A DNA stretch of 11,188 bases from JAOUEA01 sp040511595 (lineage in GTDB: Bacteria > Actinomycetota > UBA4738 > HRBIN12). A program made the translations under genes and the position numbers. Below are positions 5,839 through 11,188 of this stretch, piece after piece. The number at the start of each line of letters is the position of its first letter. Position 1 is the stretch's first letter. The stretch spans positions 1 through 11,188 of the forward strand of contig JBEVGU010000022.1 of assembly GCA_040511595.1 (NCBI GenBank), given 5' to 3'. Below the pieces are notes generated by a model. That model was given only the letters and a program-made list of their open reading frames with translations. It searched no databases and was not told the DNA's origin.

Positions 5839-6177
5839 ATGCCGGGGGTCGACATCAGGAAGGACGACACGGTCCGCGTGATGGCGGGCAAGGACCGCGG
5901 CAAGGAGGGCCGGGTCGTGCGCGTCATGCCGCGGGAGGGCCGGGTCATGGTCGACGGGGTCGCGCTCGCGAAGAAGCACCAGCGGGCGAGCGGTCGCGCG
6001 AGCGGCTCGAGCCAGGCGATCCAGCAAGGCGGCATCATCGACGTCGAGACCTTCATCGACATCTCCAACGTGCAGCCGGTGTGCGGAAGCTGCGGCCGGC
6101 CCACCCGGGTCGGTCAGCGCGTCGACGACGACGGCACGAAGGTGCGCATCTGCAGGAAGTGCGAGGCCGACCTATGA
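5839..6177 (+). CDS. rplX: 50S ribosomal protein L24, four-cysteine form
   Basis: The product has 112 residues. L24 is an assembly initiator that binds the 5' region of 23S rRNA and sits at the tunnel exit. The KOW motif is at about 7-35 (RKDDTVRVMAGKDRGKEGRV), followed by VDGVALAKKHQRAS. The C-terminal half carries two CxxC pairs, Cys82-Cys85 (VCGSCGRPTRVG) and Cys105-Cys108 (ICRKCEADL), the layout of a zinc ribbon. The mycobacterial and Bacillus L24 sequences I know lack these cysteines, so this is the metal-binding variant. The usual APIHVSNVM segment reads TFIDISNVQ. A start at GTG 5833 is possible but less likely. The end overlaps rplE by four bases (ATGA). Confidence 0.96.
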   Translation: MPGVDIRKDDTVRVMAGKDRGKEGRVVRVMPREGRVMVDGVALAKKHQRASGRASGSSQAIQQGGIIDVETFIDISNVQPVCGSCGRPTRVGQRVDDDGTKVRICRKCEADL

Positions 6178-6752
6178 GCGACGGGTACACACCCAGGATG
6201 AAGCAACGCTTCCGCGACGAGGTCGTGCCGGCGCTGCGGGACGAGCTCGGGCTCACCAACGTGATGCAGGTGCCGCGTCTCGACAAGATCGTGGTGAACA
6301 TGGGCATCGGCGACGCGGTCAAGGACGGTCGGCTGCTCGACGCCGCCCTCGACGATCTCACGGTGATCACGGGGCAGCGTCCGGTCGTGACCAAGGCCCG
6401 CCAGTCGATCGCCGGGTTCAAGCTCAGGGAAGGCATGGCGATCGGCGTGAAGGTCACCCTGCGAGGCGATCGCATGTGGGAGTTCTACGACCGGCTCGTC
6501 TCGCTCGCGCTGCCGCGCATCCGCGACTTCCGGGGCATGAGCCCTCGGTCGTTCGACGGCCACGGCAACTACACGCTGGGCGTCACCGAGCAGCTGATCT
6601 TCCCGGAGATCGACTACGACAAGGTGGTGCAGGTCAGCGGCATGGACATCACGATCGTCACGACCGCGGCCACCGACGACGAGGCACGCAGCCTGCTGAT
6701 CGCGCTCGGCTTCCCGCTCGCGGGTGTCGAGCAGGTCGCGCAGGCGGGCTAG
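6174..6752 (+). CDS. rplE: 50S ribosomal protein L5
   Basis: The product has 192 residues (E. coli has 179). L5 binds 5S rRNA in the central protuberance with L18 and contacts P-site tRNA and S13. Landmarks are VPRLDKIVVNMGIGDAV (33-49), the signature region LTVITGQRPVVTKARQSIAG (62-81), FKLREGMAIGVKVTLRG, and NYTLGVTEQLIFPEIDYDKV. The ATG is at the ATGA overlap with rplX and has GAGG (6163-6166) seven bases upstream. The frame is open further upstream inside rplX, but that stretch is arginine-rich and not L5-like. About ten extra residues at each end account for the greater length. Confidence 0.97.
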   Translation: MSDGYTPRMKQRFRDEVVPALRDELGLTNVMQVPRLDKIVVNMGIGDAVKDGRLLDAALDDLTVITGQRPVVTKARQSIAGFKLREGMAIGVKVTLRGDRMWEFYDRLVSLALPRIRDFRGMSPRSFDGHGNYTLGVTEQLIFPEIDYDKVVQVSGMDITIVTTAATDDEARSLLIALGFPLAGVEQVAQAG

Positions 6753-6762
6753 GGAGAGACGC

Positions 6763-6948
6763 ATGGCCAAGAAGGCTCTGAAGAATAAGCAGCAGCGGCA
6801 TCCGAAGTTCCGGGTGCAGGCGTATACGCGGTGCCAGCGGTGCGGACGCGCACGGGCCGTGTACAAGCGGTTCCTGCTCTGCCGCATCTGCTTCCGCGAG
6901 CTGGCGCACGCGGGCGAGCTGCCGGGGGTGACGAAGGCATCATGGTGA
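6763..6948 (+). CDS. rpsZ: 30S ribosomal protein S14, type Z (zinc-binding)
   Basis: The product has 61 residues, the length of the short zinc form of S14 (also named rpsN1). S14 is in the head of the small subunit next to S3 and S19. MAKKALKNKQQRHPKFRVQA is followed by Cys24-Cys27 (CQRCGRARAVY) and Cys40-Cys43 (CRICFRELAHAG), which coordinate one zinc ion in the family. Many high-GC bacteria also keep a zinc-free S14 paralogue controlled by Zur elsewhere in the genome; it is not in this window. GGGAGA (6752-6757) precedes the ATG by five bases. The frame is open upstream of the ATG, but that part overlaps rplE and is not S14-like. Confidence 0.97.
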   Translation: MAKKALKNKQQRHPKFRVQAYTRCQRCGRARAVYKRFLLCRICFRELAHAGELPGVTKASW

Positions 6949-7367
6949 CGAAGGAGCGACGATTCTCGAGCAACGTCACCGATCCGGTGGCCGACCTGCT
7001 CACGCGCATCCGCAACGCGAACCTCGCGTACAAGGACGACCTGGCCGTGCCGGTGTCGAAGGTGAACGAGTCCGTGCTGCGTATCCTCGATGCGGAGGGC
7101 TACGTCGGCGGGTTCGAGCGCGAGGGCGAGGGGGTGCACCAGGCCTTCCGGGTGCGGCTGAAGTACGGCAAGCAGCGGCAGCGCACGATCAGCGGTATCA
7201 AGCGCATCTCGACACCGGGTCGCCGGGTGTACACGGGGCGCGACGAGTTGCCTCGCGTGCAAGGCGGCCTCGGCATCGCGATCGTGTCGACGTCGCACGG
7301 CGTGATGACCGACAAGGACGCCTCGCGCAGGGGCATCGGCGGCGAGGTGCTCGCCTACGTCTGGTAG
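6942..7367 (+). CDS. rpsH: 30S ribosomal protein S8
   Basis: The product has 141 residues. S8 is a primary binder of the central domain of 16S rRNA; in E. coli it represses the spc operon by binding a mimic site near rplE. The core begins at TDPVADLLTRIRNANLAYKD, and the C-terminal signature GGLGIAIVSTSHGVMTDK is at 108-125, ending GGEVLAYVW. Most S8 proteins begin almost directly at the TDP motif; here 11-12 residues (MVTKERRFSSNV) precede it, and no nearer start codon exists. The start overlaps rpsZ by seven bases (ATG 6942) or four (GTG 6945, a GTGA overlap). AAGG at 6934-6937 is four or seven bases away, so GTG 6945 is equally possible. Confidence 0.96.
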   Translation: MVTKERRFSSNVTDPVADLLTRIRNANLAYKDDLAVPVSKVNESVLRILDAEGYVGGFEREGEGVHQAFRVRLKYGKQRQRTISGIKRISTPGRRVYTGRDELPRVQGGLGIAIVSTSHGVMTDKDASRRGIGGEVLAYVW

Positions 7368-7406
7368 GCGCAGGCTGCAACGACGGAGATCGAAGGAACG
7401 GAACGG

Positions 7407-7958
7407 ATGAGTCGGATCGGCAAGAAGCCCATCGAGATTCCCGGCGGGGTCGACGTCACGGTCGGCGAGGAGAACCTCGTCACGGTGAAGGGACCTCGCG
7501 GTGAGCTCGCCCAGGCGATGCACCCGAACATGAAGATCGTCGTCGACGACGGCACGGTCGTCGTGGAGCGCCCCGACGACCAGGGCTTCAATCGCAGCCT
7601 GCACGGCCTCACTCGGTCGCTCGTGGCCAACATGGTCGAGGGCGTGACCAACGGCTACGAGAAGCGGCTCGAGATCGTGGGGGTCGGGTATCGCGCCGCG
7701 ATGAAGGGCCGGGATCTCGAGGTGCAGGCCGGGTACTCGCACCCTGTGCTGGTGTCGGTGCCCGAGGGCATCGAGTTCGAGGTGCCGGCCCCGACCCAGA
7801 TCGTGGTGCGCGGCAACGACAAGGCCGCGGTGGGCGAGATCGCCGCCAAGATCCGCAAGATCCGCAAGCCCGAGCCCTACAAGGGAAAGGGCATCCGATA
7901 CGAGGGTGAGTACGTGCGGAAGAAGGCCGGCAAGGCCGCGAAGACAGGTGCTGCGTGA
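7407..7958 (+). CDS. rplF: 50S ribosomal protein L6
   Basis: The product has 183 residues. L6 has two similar alpha/beta domains and lies near the sarcin-ricin loop and the factor-binding site. The start MSRIGKKPIEIPGGVDVTV is canonical, LVANMVEGVTNGYEKRLEIV links the domains, GVGYRA follows, and the signature PEPYKGKGIRYEGE is at 155-168. AAGGA (7393-7397) is nine bases before the ATG. The 39-base gap before it is one of the two longest in the cluster; I see no promoter, terminator or small gene in it. The C-terminus ends in a basic RKKAGKAAKTGAA tail of ordinary length. Confidence 0.97.
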   Translation: MSRIGKKPIEIPGGVDVTVGEENLVTVKGPRGELAQAMHPNMKIVVDDGTVVVERPDDQGFNRSLHGLTRSLVANMVEGVTNGYEKRLEIVGVGYRAAMKGRDLEVQAGYSHPVLVSVPEGIEFEVPAPTQIVVRGNDKAAVGEIAAKIRKIRKPEPYKGKGIRYEGEYVRKKAGKAAKTGAA

Positions 7959-8305
7959 TGGCGAGGAACGAGAAGCGAGCGGCTCGCGAACGCCGGCATT
8001 CGAGGGTTCGGAAGAAGGTCGCCGGCGACGGGTCGCGGCCGCGTCTCGCGGTGTACCGCTCGAACAAGTTCATCTACGCCCAGCTGATCGACGACGTCTC
8101 CGCCAGCACGCTCGTGCAGGCGAGCGATCGCGAGGTGTCGGGCGAGGACAAGACCGCCCGTGCGAAAGCCGCCGGGGAGCTGTTGGCGAGCCGCGCCAAG
8201 GACGCCGGCATCGAGCGGGTCGTCTTCGACCGCGGCGGCCGGCTGTACCACGGCCGGGTGGCCGCGCTCGCCGAAGGCGCGCGCAAGGGAGGACTCCAGA
8301 TCTGA
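7958..8305 (+). CDS. rplR: 50S ribosomal protein L18
   Basis: The product has 115 residues from ATG 7958. L18 binds 5S rRNA with L5 and carries it into the central protuberance. The N-terminus is strongly basic (ARNEKRAARERRHSRVRKK), followed by the conserved RPRLAVYRSNKFIYAQLIDD (27-46) and the C-terminal FDRGGRLYHGRVAALAEGAR. A GTG immediately before the ATG (7955) would add one Met and give a GTGA overlap with rplF; the ATG overlaps by one base (TGATG). The ribosome binding site is weak (ACAGG near 7944), so expression probably depends on coupling to rplF. rpsE starts one base after the stop codon. Confidence 0.97.
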   Translation: MARNEKRAARERRHSRVRKKVAGDGSRPRLAVYRSNKFIYAQLIDDVSASTLVQASDREVSGEDKTARAKAAGELLASRAKDAGIERVVFDRGGRLYHGRVAALAEGARKGGLQI

Positions 8306-8306
8306 C

Positions 8307-8954
8307 ATGAGTAGGCGATACGACCCGAACCAGCAGGACCGCAGCCCGTTCGAAGAGCGGGTCATCTCGATCAACCGTGTGGCCAAGGTGGTCAAGGGCG
8401 GCCGGCGGTTCTCCTTCGCTGCGCTCGTGGTCGTCGGAGACGGCGCCGGTCGCGTGGGCCTCGGCTACGGCAAGGCCAAGGAGGTGCCCGCGGCGATCGC
8501 CAAGGGCGTCGAGGAGGCCCGCAAGGCGATGTTCGAAGTGCCGATGATGGGGACGACGATCCCCCACGAGGTGATCGGCGAGGCGGGCGCCGGCGTGGTG
8601 CTGCTGAAGCCGGCCGCGCCGGGAACCGGCGTGATCGCGGGCGGCCCCGTGCGCGCCCTCGTCGAGGCCGCCGGCATCAAGGACATCCTGTCGAAGTCGC
8701 TCGGCAGCTCCAACCAGATCAACATCGTGAAGGCCGCGGTGTCGGGGCTCCGATCGCTCCGTCGTCCCCAGCAGGTGGCGACGCTTCGAGGCCGTGACGT
8801 CCACGAGGTGGCGCCCAAGCCGATGCTCGAAGCGGTGGCCGCGGCCGACGAGCGCCTCCAGGCCGCCCGGACGGCGGCTCTGGAGGAGGTCTACTCCGAT
8901 CAGCCGCCGAGCCGCGACCAGCGTCGCGGCCAGCCGCGCGGAGGGCGTCGATGA
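8307..8954 (+). CDS. rpsE: 30S ribosomal protein S5
   Basis: The product has 215 residues (E. coli has 167). S5 lies on the back of the small subunit by the mRNA entry channel and affects accuracy and spectinomycin binding. The signature is at 31-69: GGRRFSFAALVVVGDGAGRV and GLGYGKAKEVPAAIAKGVE. The KVVKGGR loop that is altered in spectinomycin-resistant mutants looks wild type. The second domain (GTTIPHEVIGEAGAGVVLLK, then GSSNQINIVKA) is normal. Past about residue 170 an extension contains a helical DERLQAARTAALEEVYS and a basic, disordered RDQRRGQPRGGRR end. GGGAGGA (8287-8293) is 13 bases before the ATG, longer than usual. The end overlaps rpmD (ATGA). Confidence 0.97.
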   Translation: MSRRYDPNQQDRSPFEERVISINRVAKVVKGGRRFSFAALVVVGDGAGRVGLGYGKAKEVPAAIAKGVEEARKAMFEVPMMGTTIPHEVIGEAGAGVVLLKPAAPGTGVIAGGPVRALVEAAGIKDILSKSLGSSNQINIVKAAVSGLRSLRRPQQVATLRGRDVHEVAPKPMLEAVAAADERLQAARTAALEEVYSDQPPSRDQRRGQPRGGRR

Positions 8955-9169
8955 GCCCGCTCAAGGTCACCCAGGTCCGCAGCGTGATCGATCGTCCTCG
9001 TGACCAGAAGGACACGGTGCGACGGCTGGGGCTGCACCGCATCAACGACACCGTGATCAAGGACGATCGCCCCGAGATCCGCGGCATGATCGAGAAGGTT
9101 CGGCACCTCGTGAGCGTCGAAGAGGTCGAGTCGAGCGCGTCGCGCGGGGCCGGGAAGGACGACGCATGA
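8951..9169 (+). CDS. rpmD: 50S ribosomal protein L30
   Basis: The product has 72 residues, slightly longer than the usual 58-60. L30 is a small ferredoxin-like-fold protein that binds 23S rRNA domain II and is absent from some bacterial groups. LKVTQVRSVIDRPRDQKDTV and RRLGLHRINDTVIKDD form the conserved N-terminal half, and IRGMIEKVRHLVSVEEV closes the fold. The last dozen residues (SSASRGAGKDDA) look disordered. GGAGGG (8940-8945) is five bases before the ATG. Both ends overlap their neighbours by four bases (ATGA), which ties its translation to rpsE and rplO. Confidence 0.96.
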   Translation: MSPLKVTQVRSVIDRPRDQKDTVRRLGLHRINDTVIKDDRPEIRGMIEKVRHLVSVEEVESSASRGAGKDDA

Positions 9170-9609
9170 AGCTGCATCACCTGAAGCCGGCCGAGGGCGC
9201 GAAGAAGGACGCGAAGCGCGTCGGCCGCGGCCGTGCCGGGGTGCGCGGCAAGACCGCCGGCCGGGGCACGAAGGGAACCGGCGCGCGCAAGAACGTGCCG
9301 GCCTGGTTCGAGGGCGGGCAGATGCCGTTGCAGCGGCGCGTGCCGAAGCTGAAGGGCTTCACGAACCCCAACCGGGTCGAGTTCGCCGTCGTCAACGTGG
9401 AGGTGCTCTCGAGGTACTACGGGAGCGGCGCCGAGGTGACCCCCGAAGCCTTGTACGAGCACGGACTCGTGCACAAGGGCAAGCCGGTGAAGATCCTCGC
9501 CCGCGGTGACCTCGACCACGCGCTCGTCGTGAAGGCGCACGCCTTCTCCGGCGCGGCCAAGGCCAAGATCGAGCAGGCCGGCGGTCGCACCGAGCTCATC
9601 GACGGCTAG
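9166..9609 (+). CDS. rplO: 50S ribosomal protein L15
   Basis: The product has 147 residues, normal for L15, a late-assembling protein with a long basic N-terminal arm threading through 23S rRNA. MKLHHLKPAEGAKK is followed by the glycine/arginine-rich arm GRGRAGVRGKTAGRGTKGTG, then FEGGQMPLQRRVPKLKGF (48-65). The globular part has VKILARGDLDHALVVKAHAF and ends near KIEQAGGRTEL. AAGGA (9155-9159) is six bases before the ATG, which overlaps the rpmD stop (ATGA). Its TAG is followed at once by an ATG in a different phase from secY, which opens a nine-codon mini-ORF. Confidence 0.97.
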   Translation: MKLHHLKPAEGAKKDAKRVGRGRAGVRGKTAGRGTKGTGARKNVPAWFEGGQMPLQRRVPKLKGFTNPNRVEFAVVNVEVLSRYYGSGAEVTPEALYEHGLVHKGKPVKILARGDLDHALVVKAHAFSGAAKAKIEQAGGRTELIDG

Positions 9610-9618
9610 ATGCCGGGG

Positions 9619-9624
9619 TACGAT
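9619..9624 (+). promoter_or_regulatory. Possible -10 element of a leaderless secY promoter
   Basis: TACGAT fits the TAnnnT -10 pattern and lies eight bases before the secY GTG, so transcription could begin at or just before the start codon. This arrangement is common for leaderless genes in actinobacteria. There is no good Shine-Dalgarno before secY, which fits. No convincing -35 is visible about 17 bases upstream, and the motif also lies in a small inverted repeat, so a chance match is possible. Confidence 0.35.
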
Positions 9625-9632
9625 ACCTACCC

Positions 9633-10916
9633 GTGCTGAAGGCCTTCCTCAACGCGTTCCGGGTACCGGACCTTCGCAACAAGATCCTCTTCACGCTGGC
9701 CATCATCGCCGTGTACCGGTTCGGCTCCTACGTGCCGGTGCCCGTCGTCGACTTCGGCCGCATCCGCGCCGCCCTCGACGCCGGCGAAGGCGGGTTCCTG
9801 CAGCTGATCAACCTGTTCTCGGGCGGCGCGCTCGGACAGATGGCCGTGTTCGGGCTGGGCATCATGCCGTACATCACCAGCTCGATCATCATGCAGCTGC
9901 TCACCGTGGTGATCCCCAAGCTCCAGACGCTGCAGGACCAGGGCGAGGTGGGCGTGAAGAAGATCAACCAGTACACGCGCTACGTCACGGTCGTGCTGGC
10001 GATCTTGCAGTCCACGGGCATCGTGTTCCTGTTCCACTCGGGGGGCACCGGGTTGCCCGACCCCTTCCCGGCGGAGACGTTCACCCCGGCGAACCTCGCG
10101 CTGATCGTGCTCACCCTGACCGCGGGCACGGCGATGATCATGTGGCTCGGCGAGCTCATCACGCAGCGGGGCGTGGGCAACGGCATGTCGATCCTGATCT
10201 TCACGAGCGTCATCGCGTCGCTGCCGGGTGAGGGTAGCTCGATCCTTCGTCAGGGCGGCACCTTCAAGTTCTCGGTGATCCTGCTGATCGGCATCGGCAT
10301 CATCATCGCGGTCGTGTTCATGGACCAGGGGCAGCGACGCATCCCGATCCAGTACGCCAAGCGCATCGTGGGACGGAAGATGACCACCGGGGGCAGCACC
10401 TACCTGCCGCTGAAGGTGAACCAGGCGGGTGTGATCCCGATCATCTTCGCGACCTCGGTGATGTACATGCCGGTGCTGCTCGCGAGCATCGTGCCCTGGG
10501 AGGGGTTCCAGACCTTCGTCGACAGGTACCTGAACGCCGGCAATCCGACGTACGTGTACATGATCGTGCTCGCGTCGATGATCGTGTTCTTCGCTTACTT
10601 CTACACGGCCATCCAGTTCGACCCCGTCAAGCAGGCCGACAACCTGCGGAAGCAGGGCGGGTTCATCCCCGGCATCCGCCCCGGGGCGCCCACCGCCACC
10701 TACCTCAACGACATCCTCGTCCGCATCACGCTTCCCGGCGCGCTCTTCCTCGCCGCGGTGGCCCTGATCCCCACCATCGTGTTCCGCATCTGGAACTTCT
10801 CGCAGTTTCCCTTCGGCGGCACGTCCGTGCTGATCGCGGTGGGCGTCGCGCTCGAGACGATGAAACAGATCGAGTCGCAGCTGCTGATGCGGCACTACGA
10901 GGGTTTCCTGAAGTAG
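9633..10916 (+). CDS. secY: Preprotein translocase channel subunit SecY
   Basis: The product has 427 residues. SecY is the ten-helix channel in the cytoplasmic membrane through which SecA or the ribosome moves exported and membrane proteins, with SecE and SecG encoded elsewhere. The start MLKAFLNAFRVPDLRNKILF is canonical. Hydrophobic helices are visible at about 17-38, 72-95, 116-134, 153-175, 182-198, 211-231, 266-286, 307-328, 367-385 and 394-411, with the plug region near 55-70. The cytosolic loops used by SecA and the ribosome are present, including QYAKR in the 231-262 loop and PGIRPG, whose Arg349 aligns with the essential E. coli Arg357. The GTG start has no normal Shine-Dalgarno (GGGG is 14 bases away). 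adk follows after ten bases. Confidence 0.97.
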   Translation: MLKAFLNAFRVPDLRNKILFTLAIIAVYRFGSYVPVPVVDFGRIRAALDAGEGGFLQLINLFSGGALGQMAVFGLGIMPYITSSIIMQLLTVVIPKLQTLQDQGEVGVKKINQYTRYVTVVLAILQSTGIVFLFHSGGTGLPDPFPAETFTPANLALIVLTLTAGTAMIMWLGELITQRGVGNGMSILIFTSVIASLPGEGSSILRQGGTFKFSVILLIGIGIIIAVVFMDQGQRRIPIQYAKRIVGRKMTTGGSTYLPLKVNQAGVIPIIFATSVMYMPVLLASIVPWEGFQTFVDRYLNAGNPTYVYMIVLASMIVFFAYFYTAIQFDPVKQADNLRKQGGFIPGIRPGAPTATYLNDILVRITLPGALFLAAVALIPTIVFRIWNFSQFPFGGTSVLIAVGVALETMKQIESQLLMRHYEGFLK

Positions 10917-10926
10917 GGCGCGACCG

Positions 10927-11188
10927 ATGCGGCTGGTGCTGCTCGGACCCCCGGGCGCGGGGAAAGGAACGCAGGCCCAGGAGCTCGTGCACCGGTTCGG
11001 CATCCCGCAGATCTCGACCGGGGACATCCTGCGCGAACACGTGCAGGATGGCACGGGTCTCGGCATCCGAGCCCGCGCCTACATGGATCGGGGCGAGTAC
11101 GTTCCCGACGAGCTCGTCGTGCGCATGGTGATGACCCGGCTCGAGCAGCCCGACGCCGACAAGGGGTTCATCCTCGACGGGTTCCCCC
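10927..11188 (+). CDS. adk: Adenylate kinase, N-terminal part (cut by window end)
   Basis: The first 87 codons are present and the reading frame is open to the window end. Adenylate kinase interconverts AMP + ATP and 2 ADP in the cytoplasm. MRLVLLGPPGAGKGTQAQEL contains the P-loop GPPGAGKGT (7-15). The AMP-binding STGDILR is at 30-36 with the conserved Arg36, and YVPDELVVRMV and the start of DGFP (84-87) follow. The lid domain and catalytic arginines beyond DGFP lie outside the window. AGGG at 10915-10918, overlapping the secY stop, is eight bases before the ATG. The secY-adk order is the usual continuation of the spc block in Gram-positive and actinobacterial genomes, commonly followed by map and infA. 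Confidence 0.96.
   Translation, partial: MRLVLLGPPGAGKGTQAQELVHRFGIPQISTGDILREHVQDGTGLGIRARAYMDRGEYVPDELVVRMVMTRLEQPDADKGFILDGFP

Noticed and set aside
7368..7406. rpsH-rplF gap examined for an internal promoter or small RNA
   Set aside because: It has no -10-like box or stable hairpin apart from the rplF ribosome binding site.
6114..7742. Minus-strand open frame of 542 codons opposite rplE to rplF
   Set aside because: It is a shadow of five ribosomal genes with no recognisable domain; the low stop frequency follows from high GC.
9627..11066. Minus-strand open frame of 479 codons opposite secY and adk
   Set aside because: The translation is dominated by His, Asp and Arg and has no family motif; it mirrors secY codon bias.

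Overview
This window is the translation supercluster of a high-GC bacterium: the 3' end of tuf, then an unbroken S10 + spc ribosomal-protein operon, secY, and the start of adk. All 24 genes lie on the + strand. The strong G/C third-position bias, frequent GTG starts, wording of the EF-Tu C-terminus, a type Z (zinc) S14, and long low-complexity tails on S3 and L4 point to an actinobacterium-like lineage. A zinc-ribbon form of L24 and the direct joining of rpsQ to rplN differ from what I recall of mycobacteria, which suggests a deeper or uncultured branch. That placement is an inference; a tree of the concatenated proteins would settle it.

Layout. 1-121: last 39 codons of tuf. 164-5449: S10 block, rpsJ-rplC-rplD-rplW-rplB-rpsS-rplV-rpsC-rplP-rpmC-rpsQ. 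5468-9609: spc block, rplN-rplX-rplE-rpsZ-rpsH-rplF-rplR-rpsE-rpmD-rplO. 9633-10916: secY. 10927 to the window end: adk, cut after 87 codons. No intergenic gap exceeds 42 bases (tuf-rpsJ, 42; rpsH-rplF, 39; rplO-secY, 23; rpsQ-rplN, 18), and many junctions overlap as ATGA, GTGA, TGATG or TAGTG. This fits one polycistronic message with translational coupling. I see no intrinsic terminator, no S10-leader-type structure, no RNA gene, no mobile element and no CRISPR.

How the genes work together: the ribosomal proteins build the peptidyl-transferase core (L2, L3, L4, L14, L16), the exit-tunnel rim that docks SecYEG and nascent-chain factors (L22, L23, L24, L29), the central protuberance (L5, L18), and the small-subunit head and body (S3, S10, S14, S19; S5, S8, S17). 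SecY is the membrane channel that receives exported chains. EF-Tu delivers aminoacyl-tRNA, and adenylate kinase balances adenine nucleotides.

The gene set and order are ordinary and I find no new system. The points worth a second look are small: an in-frame 18-bp tandem repeat in the S3 tail, a hexanucleotide repeat in the L4 tail, a four-cysteine L24, a His-to-Leu change beside the catalytic-site histidine of L2, an ambiguous rplC start, an extended S8 N-terminus, and a possible leaderless promoter plus nine-codon mini-ORF before secY.
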